Shown in pieces: positions 53,283 to 64,000 of a stretch of DNA of 64,000 bases (the stretch's first letter is position 1; the number at the start of each line of letters is the position of its first letter). Source of the stretch: Gigaspora rosea. Lineage: Eukaryota > Glomeromycota > Glomeromycetes > Diversisporales > Gigasporaceae. The notes under the pieces were generated by a model. It had not been told where the DNA came from. It was given only the letters and a program-made list of their open reading frames with translations, and ran no database searches. The translations under genes were made by a program, and so were the position numbers. The stretch spans positions 96,478-160,477 of the forward strand of contig QKWP01000357.1 of the NCBI GenBank assembly GCA_003550325.1, written 5' to 3'.

Positions 53283-55344
53283 TGTTAACCTGTAAAATAT
53301 CACAAAAACGGACATAACGTTTGAACCAGTGATCCAAATTCGATGAAACAACCACCATTCGACTCAGCTCACTGAGACGGTTCTAACGAGCTATGGTACA
53401 TCTCTGTACGACCTCTGGTTGCCAAGATAGGTGTTGTCGAACATTTACTTCTATACTTATTAATTGATCAGCGATCTGATTGGCTAGGCGATTGCTGCGG
53501 ACAAAAATCGTAGATCTGACATATCTAAAAGATGTCATATTTATAGCTTATATTCTAGATATTTTATTTATTACATATATATTATTTATTACATATATTA
53601 TATTTATACTAGTTATACTATATATTTTATTAATAATAGTTATAGTATATATTACACATGTAAAAGATATTGACCGTTACATTTGTAAAATTTCAAAAAG
53701 TATAAAAGCGGCCGATGTGGACCTCAAGTTCAACATCGAGTCTTCATACTCTTTCAATAATAAANNNNNNNNNNNNNNNNNNNNNNNNNNNNNNNNNNNN
53801 NNNNNNNNNNNNNNNNNNNNNNNNNNNNNNNNNNNNNNNNNNNNNNNNNNNNNNNNNNNNNNNNNNNNNNNNNNNNNNNNNNNNNNNNNNNNNNNNNNNN
53901 NNNNNNNNNNNNNNNNNNNNNNNNNNNNNNNNNNNNNNNNNNNNNNNNNNNNNNNNNNNNNNNNNNNNNNNNNNNNNNNNNNNNNNNNNNNNNNNNNNNN
54001 NNNNNNNNNNNNNNNNNNNNNNNNNNNNNNNNNNNNNNNNNNNNNNNNNNNNNNNNNNNNNNNNNNNNNNNNNNNNNNNNNNNNNNNNNNNNNNNNNNNN
54101 NNNNNNNNNNNNNNNNNNNNNNNNNNNNNNNNNNNNNNNNNNNNNNNNNNNNNNNNNNNNNNNNNNNNNNNNNNNNNNNNNNNNNNNNNNNNNNNNNNNN
54201 NNNNNNNNNNNNNNNNNNNNNNNNNNNNNNNNNNNNNNNNNNNNNNNNNNNNNNNNNNNNNNNNNNNNNNNNNNNNNNNNNNNNNNNNNNNNNNNNNNNN
54301 NNNNNNNNNNNNNNNNNNNNNNNNNNNNNNNNNNNNNNNNNNNNNNNNNNNNNNNNNNNNNNNNNNNNNNNNNNNNNNNNNNNNNNNNNNNNNNNNNNNN
54401 NNNNNNNNNNNNNNNNNNNNNNNNNNNNNNNNNNNNNNNNNNNNNNNNNNNNNNNNNNNNNNNNNNNNNNNNNNNNNNNNNNNNNNNNNNNNNNNNNNNN
54501 NNNNNNNNNNNNNNNNNNNNNNNNNNNNNNNNNNNAAGATTTAAGGCAATTTGCAATTACGAAAGAGGCTACAATTAAAAGTATATGAGGATACTAATAA
54601 CTGTTTGATTTGTGTAGTTAATAGTTGTTTTTATTATTGAAAGAGTATGAAGACTCGATGTTGAACTTGGGGTCCACATCGGCCGCTTTTATACTTTTTG
54701 AAATTTTACAAATGTAACGGTCAATATCTTTTACATGTGTAATATATACTACAACTACTATTAATAAAATGTATAGTATAATTAGTATAAATATAATTAG
54801 TCTGGAGCGAAGCGGAGGACTCTCTATTTTTACGAAAGGGTTTGATCAGCAAATGTTTGTCTGTCCGGCCGCATCATGTGATATACAACCAATCACATTC
54901 AACTGATCGACAAAAACAATAACAGACACGTAATCAACTTATATTGCTGTATTGATATTAAATATAATATATAGTGTATAAATTAAATACTGTATTGGCT
55001 CCAAACATACAATGCTGTGCATTTACCTAGTATATGTAATAAATAATATAAATGTAATATATGAGATATCTAGAATATAAGCTATAAATATGACATCTTT
55101 TGATATGTCAGATCTACGATTCTTGTCCGCAGCAATCTCCTAGCCAATCAGATTGCTGATCAATTAATAAATATAGAAGTAAATGTTTGACAACTCCTAT
55201 CTTGGCAACCAGAGATCATATAGGGACGTACTATAGCTCATTCGAACCGTCTCGGCGAGCTGAGTCGAATGGTGGTGGTTTCATCGAATTTGAATCACTG
55301 GTTCAAAGGTTACGTCCGTTTTTGTGATGTTTTATAGGTCAACA
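53283..55344. mobile_element. Element with long inverted repeats around an assembly gap
   Basis: The left arm 53283-53764 (starting TGTTAACCTGTAAAATATCA) is the inverted counterpart of the right arm 54630-55344 (complement starting TGTTGACCTATAAAACATCA). Both contain AAAAACGGAC, CAACCACCATTCGACTCAGC, GTTGCCAAGATAGG and GATTGCTGCGGACAA. The right arm has about 230 extra bases (about 54797-55027, GTCTGGAGCGAAGCGGAGGA and onward) absent from the left. The interior is unsequenced. Frames drawn through the gap are meaningless. Confidence 0.8.
53765..54535. other. Assembly gap (771 N)
   Basis: A run of N. It sits between two arms of a long inverted repeat, a structure that commonly breaks assemblies, so the gap size may be only an estimate. 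Confidence 0.99.
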
Positions 55345-56694
55345 AGGTCAGCAATATCCAGAGTTATACCAAAATTATCTTAACTCTGCCACAATTAGAG
55401 CTTCAGGATTTGTATTCGCTATTCGAATAATATTCGTATTTGGTGAATATTTGAATAAAATTTTTTAAATAATTATTCAATGAATAACATGAATATTCGA
55501 ATAATTGTCTTATTCGAATTATTTGAATAATATAATTATTCGAATAATTTATTCTTATTCGAATAATTCATTATATTCAAATAATAATTTCTATTCGAAT
55601 AATTTATGATATTCAAATAATATTCAATATAATAGTCAAAATGTAATTTTTTTCTATATTTTAGATGAATACGTAGTATAAATTTATTTAGTTTCATATG
55701 ATATTAATATTAACCAACTTTAATTCAATTCATTATTAAAATAATTAATTGATGATACTTCCGAGCATCCTATCATCCCACCTTATTACTAATTTTATCC
55801 TTCGTCACTTTTCTATTTTGTTTCTCTATACGTTATTACCATATATAGATCGATAAACTTATCAAAATCATTATTAAATTAATTGAAACCAATTAATAAT
55901 AAAATAATAGAGTTTTTTAGACTAAACTAAAAAAAGCTATAGGCACAACATTCAATTTGACTTAATAGTTAGAAGTAGAATTAGTAGAATTGGATTTAAC
56001 ACTATTATATAAGTGCTAATTATTATTATATATATAAATTATAAGATATTGAATACGTATACTAGACAAAATAAATATATTTACTTGAATATATATTTAT
56101 TCAAATAATTATAATTATTCAAATCAAAAAAAAAACTCTTTCCGTCTATCAATTGTACACAATTTTTTCTAACTATTTTTTAAAAAAACTGCTATAACTT
56201 AAAATATTACTAAGTTAACTTGATCTTTACATCTAAATAAACTTGCTCTTCTTTTAAAAATACATATAATATCAAATTATTACTATAAAAACTTTTAAAC
56301 TCACCAACCAAAGGCCCTCTGGCCTAAATTTGTATTTTTTACAAAATACACCAAAAACAGTATTCTAAATCTATTTTACAAACTAAAGAAAAGTTAAAGA
56401 GCTCATCTTTTTCGTCATAACAAGCTGTATTTTATACTTGTAGGCCTAAAACTGACCGAGATATATTTAAAATATCTTTAATTTTTTCTTTAATTTTTAC
56501 TTTTTTTCCTCCTTTTTTCTACTACGAAAAACTCTATAGGCGTTTTTTGTGTAACATAAAACCGAGTTACCCACATTTTTCAATAACCCAGAATTATTGG
56601 TTCCTCATTAATTGCACAAATTATTAATTAATTATATACAAAACAAATATTTGCCTTTTTTGTTAAAGTTACCTAACTTTATAATTTAGCCTAA
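55345..56694. other. Noncoding, with an ATTCGAATAA low-complexity tract
   Basis: 55420-55625 is a palindromic simple repeat built of ATTCGAATAAT/ATATTCAAATAA. The remainder is AT-rich without a recognised gene. The end probably holds the upstream flank of the LINE. Confidence 0.5.
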
Positions 56695-56790
56695 TTTGTG
56701 TAATACGTGATCTGTGTAACACGTGATCTGTGTAACACGTGACCTATATATCACGTGACCTGTGTAACCTAAACTGACTTGTTGGTACTA
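56695..56790 (+). promoter_or_regulatory. CACGTGA tandem repeats at the LINE 5' end
   Basis: Four to five units of about 16-17 bp: GTGTAATACGTGATCT, GTGTAACACGTGATCT, GTGTAACACGTGACCT, ATATATCACGTGACCT, then GTGTAACC. Three contain the E-box CACGTG. Tandem monomers before ORF1 resemble the 5' promoter monomers of some LINEs; the function is inferred. Confidence 0.6.
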
Positions 56791-56945
56791 CGTTACACAA
56801 AACAAACTATACCTCATTGTGAAGCCCTCTTTGATTTCTATTATATTATTATATTTATTAAACTAGAACCCTCTTCTTTAATTCTACAAATATACTACTT
56901 GGTTCTACATTTACAAAGTTTACTATACAATTTGATATTTTCAAC

Positions 56946-59384
56946 ATGCCTATACTTACTAGTGACGAACCTGATTCCTATGATATTGACTACTTTTATT
57001 CTAAATACAAAGATCGATTTGGAGTATTTATTAAAGAAGCAGATGCTACAATACTTAAAGTAATGCCATCAGCCTTTAGTCCTCCTAATTGTGAAGCCAA
57101 AATTAAAAATACCTATCATTACTTTTCAGTACCAACCCAACCAACAATTAGCACTTGTATTTGTAAATATACCATGTTAGTTTCACTTCCCAATATTACC
57201 GTATTCCTACTGAACTTACTACCAAAACACTTTCTCAAGGACCTATTCCTATGGATACTTCTTCAACTATTAATATTGAAAAAAAAACTTTCTAAAATTA
57301 AAGATACTGTTCACAAATCACCTAAAAAACAACTTACAACTCAAAATCTTGATCTTAGAGATGCACAGCCTAGAATACTATTTCCAGCCTATCATAAAGA
57401 TCCAACTCCTACAGCTATTACTCCCCACTCCCAACATTTTCATACTTGTTTTTTATGCAATGCTAAGGATATTCCTTGTATTAAAATTTCTTCAAATAAA
57501 CAACATGCACCAGACTACACCAAATGTTGTATCTTCAAGGGACGTTTATTACATCGTGAATGTACTAAACTTACTCAAGATTTTAAATTAGCTCCTATTC
57601 AAAAAAAACTAAACTCAGAACAACTTTCCTTTTGCCATTTTTATTATTGTTTTATGCTTACAAAAGAACAAAAGCTCAATTTTTTTAAAAAACTTGTACA
57701 AAGAAGCAAACAAATTAAAGTTAAAAAACAACAACAACAGCAACAATAACAGCCAAAACAACAACAGCACCTTAAAAAACAACAACCAACAAGTTCAAAA
57801 TCCAAACCCAATACCCACAAAAGTCCTTCAAATTTATTTGATTGGTCTACTAACTTTCCAATTACTCCTGAAATGGCACAATATGATAAACTTTCTACCA
57901 AACTTGCTCAACAACTTTTCTTTTTCATTAAGTCTTATCTTAAAGATTTTACACCAGGTCAACCTATTAAATCAAATGAACCACAAGGCCAAACTAAACA
58001 CAATCCCAACAAAGAACCACGAAAATACTCATTTAATTACTTACTTAACAAAATGGCTAATGACAAACCAAAATTTCTTGTTGAATTTATTGATAGTCAT
58101 AATCTTTCTCTAGACCAAACCATATCTTATCCCTTTCAAGTATACCATAATACACTTAAAAATCTACTTAAAAACTTTACTACTACTCTTTTTACAAAAC
58201 TAAATTATACTAAGATTTTTCGCTCATATACTCCATTCCACCTTATTCAACTTTTAATAGAAACAAAGTTGCAATTAATCTTGCACGCTTACATCTCTAT
58301 CTACATGATAAATACCAAACAATTGACTATTCTAAATTTATTGAAGACCTTAATTTAAAACCTATTATGGCATCCTTTAATTATACAATTACATATAGTA
58401 AACCAAATACACCTCTCTTTGATATACAAAATAATAGTAGATTTAATATTCATACTACTTTAAATATACCAACTACTGACTTTCAAACTACTTTTGAAAT
58501 TCCTCACTTAAACCCTTTACCAGAATATTCAACAAATGGTTTGAACCATTTTTTGAGAGATATAAACTACAATTTAATAACATAGGCAAACAAAAAACTC
58601 AAAATTATATCAAATATCAAATATACCTTAAATTACTTGAAGAATGCAAAAAGTTACTACCTACCTCATATAATCCTTTATCTATTAACTCACTTAAACA
58701 ACGTTCTAAAGAATCACGCAAACTTGCACTCTTTCACTTACATACCTGTAACCAAGACAAATGACCATAATTACAACTAAAGAAGATCAAAATATTAAAT
58801 CCCTCTCATCATATTACTTTAAAGAATCCTTTAATACATATCCAGCACCAGAAAATCCAACTGAAAAAATTTGGATTCTTCCAGAGCTTGAACTTGAAAT
58901 ATTTTCTCAAAACCAGCCAGATGCTGCAACCTTTACCAAACCCACACCTATTACTAAACTCAAAGAACTTGCTACAAAAACAGCAAAAAAATTTGCAAAA
59001 GAAAATGATGTATCAGAAACTATTGAATGATATACCTACTACTTCTACTGTTATCTTAAAAACTATCTTTATATTGCTGCAACAAACGACAAAATTCAAG
59101 ATATGGATCTAAAACAGGCATTAGAATTTCTTATAACTCCTAATATCAATCCACATATACTTGCTAGAGTAATTACTTTCTATGATATTAAACTTCAACC
59201 CAAATTTTCTATTAAACAAATTCAAGAAAAATACAATGAAAAATACTTTTCTCAGGCAGAGGAATTCATTATCAATTATTTCAAAATTACAACACCTACA
59301 GCAAATGATGATACACTTTTTTTCACTCCTAATACTATAAACAATAATACTTCTGACAACCAAACCAATTTTCCTTTTCAATAA
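56946..59384 (+). pseudogene. LINE ORF1 (broken)
   Basis: Starts MPILTSDEPDSYDIDYFYSK. At about residues 170-250 there is a Cys/His cluster: HTCFLCNAKDIPCIK, KCCIFKGRLLHREC, FCHFYYC, compatible with a PHD/RING-like zinc finger. Then comes a poly-Gln stretch ended by TAA at 57747-57749 (probably from CAA). The same frame continues LFDWSTNFPITPEMAQYDKL to 58358. After shifts it is read as 58367-58585, 58761-59030 and 59103-59384 (KQALEFLITPNINPHILARV). ORF1 proteins bind element RNA; here the function is inferred by position. Confidence 0.68.
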
Positions 59385-59401
59385 CTTCTTCTGTAGAAAA
59401 C

Positions 59402-62400
59402 ATGGATGCAGCTACCGCCTCTATAACAACAATATACTCTACATTAAGTAGGCCATTTATAGAGGAGAATGATGTAAGTAGGCAGGTAGGAAAGCCTATT
59501 TACATAGAAGAACTAATTAATGACAGTCAGACTCAATGTACAGAGCAGACTTTAGCTTCTTGCACAACTGTGAGAACCAAGTATACGGTGAGCGCTTCTA
59601 CAGAAGACAATTACAGTACTTCAGATACCATATCTTCATCTCCCTCTGAAGTACAACTCTCTTTTAATACTTCTCTATCACTAACTACTTCTATTTGAAA
59701 CAACTACCCAATATCAGAAATTTATGATGAATCCTTACTTGAAAAAGACTTCAGTGATGAAGAGATTAAACTACCTACAAACTCTATAACTGAAAGAAAC
59801 TTCTTTAATCCCTATCCTAACCCTCTTGAAATATACAATCCAAAAGCATGCTATAACAAATTTCTTTGCTACCATAGACTACGAACACTCCATTCTCCAC
59901 AAACTGTGGGTTCTTTCTTGCATTATATACAAGAAAATTACCCTATGTTTTATTCAAAACAATATATAAAAATTTCTGTTAAACCACATTCCCGATTCGA
60001 TCATATTTTTACAAAAGCACACATATACCTCCCATATGAAAATCTTATACCAGACCACACTATATTTCCACCCTTTGAAGATTTACTACATTATTCTAAT
60101 ATTGAACTTAAATCACCCAATAACAAATTTCATCAACCAAATATCTCACCTTCAGCTCTTGACCTTATCATTGCTACCCACAATGTTCAAGGTTATAATA
60201 CTCCTCTTAAAAGTCAACTTTGGGAAGAATTCTGTCTGTCTAATAACATTCAAATTTGCAGTATTACTGAAACAAAACTTTCTGACTCCAAACCAAAAAA
60301 GTTTTTTAACAATAAACATTTTTCATACTTTTGGTCATGCCTCAACAACTTAGCAGAGGGCACTGGTATCATGATTAATAATCTTTTAAAACCTCATATT
60401 TATAATATACTTACACATCCTGGAGGTGCAATTGCAATTGATCTATTTTTCAAACATGATTCCAAATTTCGAATTATATCCATTTACCTTTCCTCCACTA
60501 ACCAAAATATACGTAACCAATCACAAGAAGCCATCATCTTATAGATACAGCAAGCACTTTCTTTAAACTTACACCCTATAATCCTTGGCGATTTTAATAC
60601 TTCTCCTCTTCTTACTAATACCTTTACTGCTAAAACCAAACTTCTTTCCTATCTCCATAGCAACTGTATATTTGATTTGGCTGATCATACTAATAATACC
60701 CAACATACCTGGCAACGCAATAATCGAAGTAGCCATATCGACTACATATGGGCACATAATTCTATAATTCCATACTTTATAGACTTTTCTCTTCTTTCAC
60801 CACTAGCTACTGCCCATAGTGATCATTTAATCCTCATTTCCAAATGGAGCTTTCCATTTGCACTATCTTCAAAACTTTGTCACAAAACACGTTGTAAGCA
60901 TAGAGTCTTTCAATATAAATTAATGGACCAAGAGAAATGGGAAGAGTTTTCATCCCAATATCAAAACAATATTAGTTATCACAATACTCCTCTACACTCT
61001 AATTCAACAGAATCTTTAGAATGTACCTGGCACAAAATTCAAACTAGCATTATTAAAGCTGCTATTAAAACTATTCCTAACAAAAAATTTACAGTTTGAA
61101 ATTTTCATCATACCTTTACACCTAAAGCCTCTGAACTGCACAAAGATCTCAAAACTATTGGAAATATTATGCAACAGACCAAATATGCAATAACACATAA
61201 CCAAACTATTCCTTCTACAATATCTACTCATATTCAGAACATGAACTCCAAACACCAATTCTCTATTCCTCCCATACCTGCTAACCAAATTGATCTATCT
61301 ATCTGGCTAACCCAAACCAAAACATACTGGAAAACCCTATACAATGCCAGAAATTTTGAAAATGCTCATCATCTTAAGCAGCATATTCAAACAGCTATTA
61401 ATACTAGATGTGAAAGATTGCTTACTCATCCAACCAAAATGATTAATAGTATTCTTAATCGCCACACTGACCCAGTTCATTTTGACAATATAAAAACTCA
61501 AACAGACATCCTTACTGATTCTCTTGAAGTCAAAAATCATATTCGATCACACTTCTCTCAATGGACTGCAAATAATGCTTATAACCGACAAATTTTTTCT
61601 ACTCATTGGCAAACAGAATATAACCCCAAACACAATATTATACCAGAATGGTACAATCCAGTCCTGGAACCTATATATACTAATGAAGTTATCAGTACTA
61701 TCAACAACTTTCCCAACAACAAAGCATGTGGCCCTTCAGGAATTAGCTATGAAATGCTAAAACATGTTGGTTCACAAACCATATCTGCTATCACAGCACT
61801 ACTAAACCGATGTCTAATATCAGGCTCAATTCCCAAACAATAGAAAGATGGTCGCATTTTTCCTATTTCTAAAAAACCAACTTTTGATGGACACCTACAT
61901 AATACTAGACCAATTAGCCTAATTGAACATATCAAAAAACTATACACAAAAATTCTTACTAATCGTTTAAACTCTATATTTTCCTCTTACAATATTCTTA
62001 ATCCACACAACTATATTGCACTCCCTGGCAATAGTACTAATATTCCTATTCACATACTCAACAACTTTATTGAAGATGCAAATTGCAACCAAAAGGAAAT
62101 CTGGCTTTTATCTCAGGACATGAGTAAAGCATATGATACTGTTAATATAGACCTATTTGCTCTATCCCTCCAAAGACTTAATATGCCATTGCAACTTACT
62201 ACAATCCTTACCAACCTTCTAATATCAAGAACTAATAGAGTAATAACCAATCTTGGACTTACACTTCCTTATGAAGTTCAAGATGGAATTGATCAAGGTG
62301 AAACTATTACACCTCTATTTTGGCGTATTTACTATGACCCTCTTATCACCAAAATCTCCCATACTTATACTGGTTATCAGTCTTCCGTATCTTGGCCACA

Positions 62401-64000
62401 CCACATTTCTCCACCAACTTTTGATTCTATGCAAGTATCAACACCAGTTCTTGCATATATGGATGATACTCTATGGATTGCAGAATCTCAATTGGATTTA
62501 GAGCAAATTCTGCATACAGCCTCTTCATTTTACCAAATGGCTAATATTAAAGTTAACCCACAAAAATCTATACTTGTATCCAATTCTATACATACACCTT
62601 CTATTTCCTTCATGCACCAAAATATTCAATGCCAAACTCCCAAAACACCTTTTAAGTTTCTTGGGTGTTGGTTCTCTACCTCACTCAAATCTACAATACA
62701 ATCCAAATTAATTACTCAGGAAGCTACTGAACTTATCAACACACTTGATACCAAACAAGTTACAGATAAACAAGCATGCTATATTATCAACAATGTCATT
62801 ATACCTATCCTCGAATATCGTATACACAATACTGTTCTTACCTATTCAATATGCAATAAAATTCTCTCCCAATATCTTACTGTTGCTAAGCATAAATCAA
62901 AACTAGCAAGAAACACACCCAATAGTACTATGCTAAACCACAATATCTATGGAATCAAAAATATCTGGGATATACAATTGCAATACCATCTATCTGCTTT
63001 TTTGCTCCGGCTTAATGATCCATACCTTCTTGGCAATAGTACACATATTCGACTACAGCAGCTACAAAACAATTTATGGTCTACTACTAATATACTACAA
63101 CATCCTAATCCTCTTATTGATGGTCCTAACAAACATTCTACTACTTTCAAAATAATTTTATTACTTAAGCACCTTGAATTTTCTATTGCAGCACACTCTG
63201 AAATCCTACGCCCCTTTACTATCAACTTACCCTACACCCCACTCGAATCCTTACTATACAACCACCCCCAATATATAATCTTTAAACGTCAACTACGTTC
63301 TAAATATATTATGTTCTTAGAACAACTTACTTCCTATGATAATGCAACACTTTTAGCTTGGCCACACATCTCTCCTAGAATTCTTAATCTTATATCAGGA
63401 AAAAAACCAACCTGGTTTTGTACTCTTGAAAATAAAATCCTATCTAATGCTTCCACTTGCCAAATTAATACTTCCCTCTATCTCTCTAATACTAATTCAC
63501 TCTCATTTCAAACTGGTCACTTCAACCCCAAATCTAAACCATGGCTAATAACCTACTTAGATCAAGAGATTATAATTGGAAAAGCTCGCCGTTTTAATCA
63601 CTCTACAAATACAATCTCTATAACACACTGGAAAATACACGCTGATCTTAGCATTACATCCTTATATCCTACACCAAATGCACACTGTACTCCCTGCTCG
63701 GGATGTACTCTAAACTCAAACAGAATTCAAAACACTTGCACTCTAGATATATCAGCTACATTATCTACTAAATTTCTTGGTAGAAAAATCTATACCCAAT
63801 CTATAAACAAACTTTAACTCAATACTAACTACTTAGATCTACTATACTCTATTGCCTCTCGTCATTTTATTAATATTCCACCTCTCCCCAAATTACAATA
63901 TATAGCAACCCTATTTTAGACATCTTTCTAAAATCCTCAGCCACTTCAAAACTTCAAACTATAGCACAATCTAATGCTATACTCTCAAACTTTTCCTTCT
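59402..64000 (+). pseudogene. LINE ORF2: endonuclease and reverse transcriptase with in-frame stops
   Basis: One frame runs from ATG 59402 through 63817 and on, with stops at 59696 (TGA), 60542 (TAG), 61097 (TGA), 61841 (TAG) and 63815 (TAA). An EEP endonuclease begins about 60150: IIATHNVQGY, ICSITETKLS, ILGDFNTSPL, SHIDYIWAH and AHSDHLIL, so its catalytic residues are kept. The reverse transcriptase begins about 61700: NKACGPSGISYEMLK, NTRPISLIEHIKKLYTKIL, LSQDMSKAYDTVN, GIDQGETITPLFWRIYYDPL, and YMDD at 62456-62467. C-terminal sequence continues through IIIGKARRF and a CxxC segment (HCTPCSGCTLN); an RNase H may follow beyond the window. As read it gives no full-length enzyme. Confidence 0.9.

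Larger units (their letters stand above)
56695..64000 (+). mobile_element. Non-LTR retrotransposon (LINE), 3' end beyond the window
   Basis: Tandem 5' repeats, an ORF1 with Cys/His motifs and an ORF2 with AP-type endonuclease and reverse transcriptase in that order define an APE-type LINE. It is at least 7.3 kb and continues past 64000. ORF2 stays in one frame for 4.4 kb with only point stop codons, whereas ORF1 has stops and frameshifts. No 3' tail or target duplication can be seen. Confidence 0.88.

Noticed and set aside
53480-54578. Long frames through the N run
   Set aside because: They are created by the gap; no sequence supports them.

Overview
The window looks like an intergenic, repeat-dominated piece of a fungal nuclear genome, most likely an arbuscular mycorrhizal fungus (Glomeromycotina, Rhizophagus-like). 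The evidence is very high A+T content, genes with many short (about 70-145 bp) GT-AG introns, and the Sel1-repeat, TPR, SPRY and tyrosine-kinase-like families that are expanded in that group. Ty3/gypsy, Tc1, pogo, hAT, LINE and SINE elements are packed around them. The species call is inference; no ribosomal or mitochondrial marker is present.

Layout. 1-13.2 kb is gene-rich but decayed: a kinase pseudogene, a Sel1 remnant, an SPRY-TPR gene interrupted by a 1.4 kb hAT-like insertion with a perfect 8-bp target duplication, a tRNA-derived SINE with a 16-bp target duplication, a Sel1 gene fragment, a 120-bp satellite, and a kinase joined to an unfamiliar C-terminal domain. 13.8-19.1 kb is a field of inverted-repeat elements of several superfamilies (foldbacks, Harbinger-like, Tc1/mariner-like, MULE-like). 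20.4-22.5 kb holds the one fully intact gene, a seven-exon MFS/SLC17-type transporter, lying between two direct repeats of about 340 bp. 23-33 kb is noncoding, with minisatellites, 1.1 kb of A-rich sequence and a recurrent palindrome family.

33.1-48.4 kb is a solid transposon block with almost no spacer: a minus-strand Ty3/gypsy element, a pogo-like element split by a younger Tc1 element, and a non-autonomous LTR element. 48.4-50.9 kb is a giant foldback holding alternating palindromes with a 327-bp period, itself interrupted by a MITE whose family also appears at 354-693. 51.4-52.4 kb is a decayed gene of unknown function. 52.9-55.3 kb is an inverted repeat around an assembly gap (53765-54535). 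56.7 kb to the end is a LINE with CACGTG-type tandem repeats at its 5' end and an ORF2 (endonuclease plus reverse transcriptase) broken only by in-frame stop codons.

No operon-like cooperation between genes is visible. The common theme is repeated insertion of transposons into genes and into each other, followed by decay through nonsense transitions and single-base indels. The most unusual structures are the nested palindrome array and a set of foldback elements whose loops carry degenerate telomere-like CCCTAA motifs.
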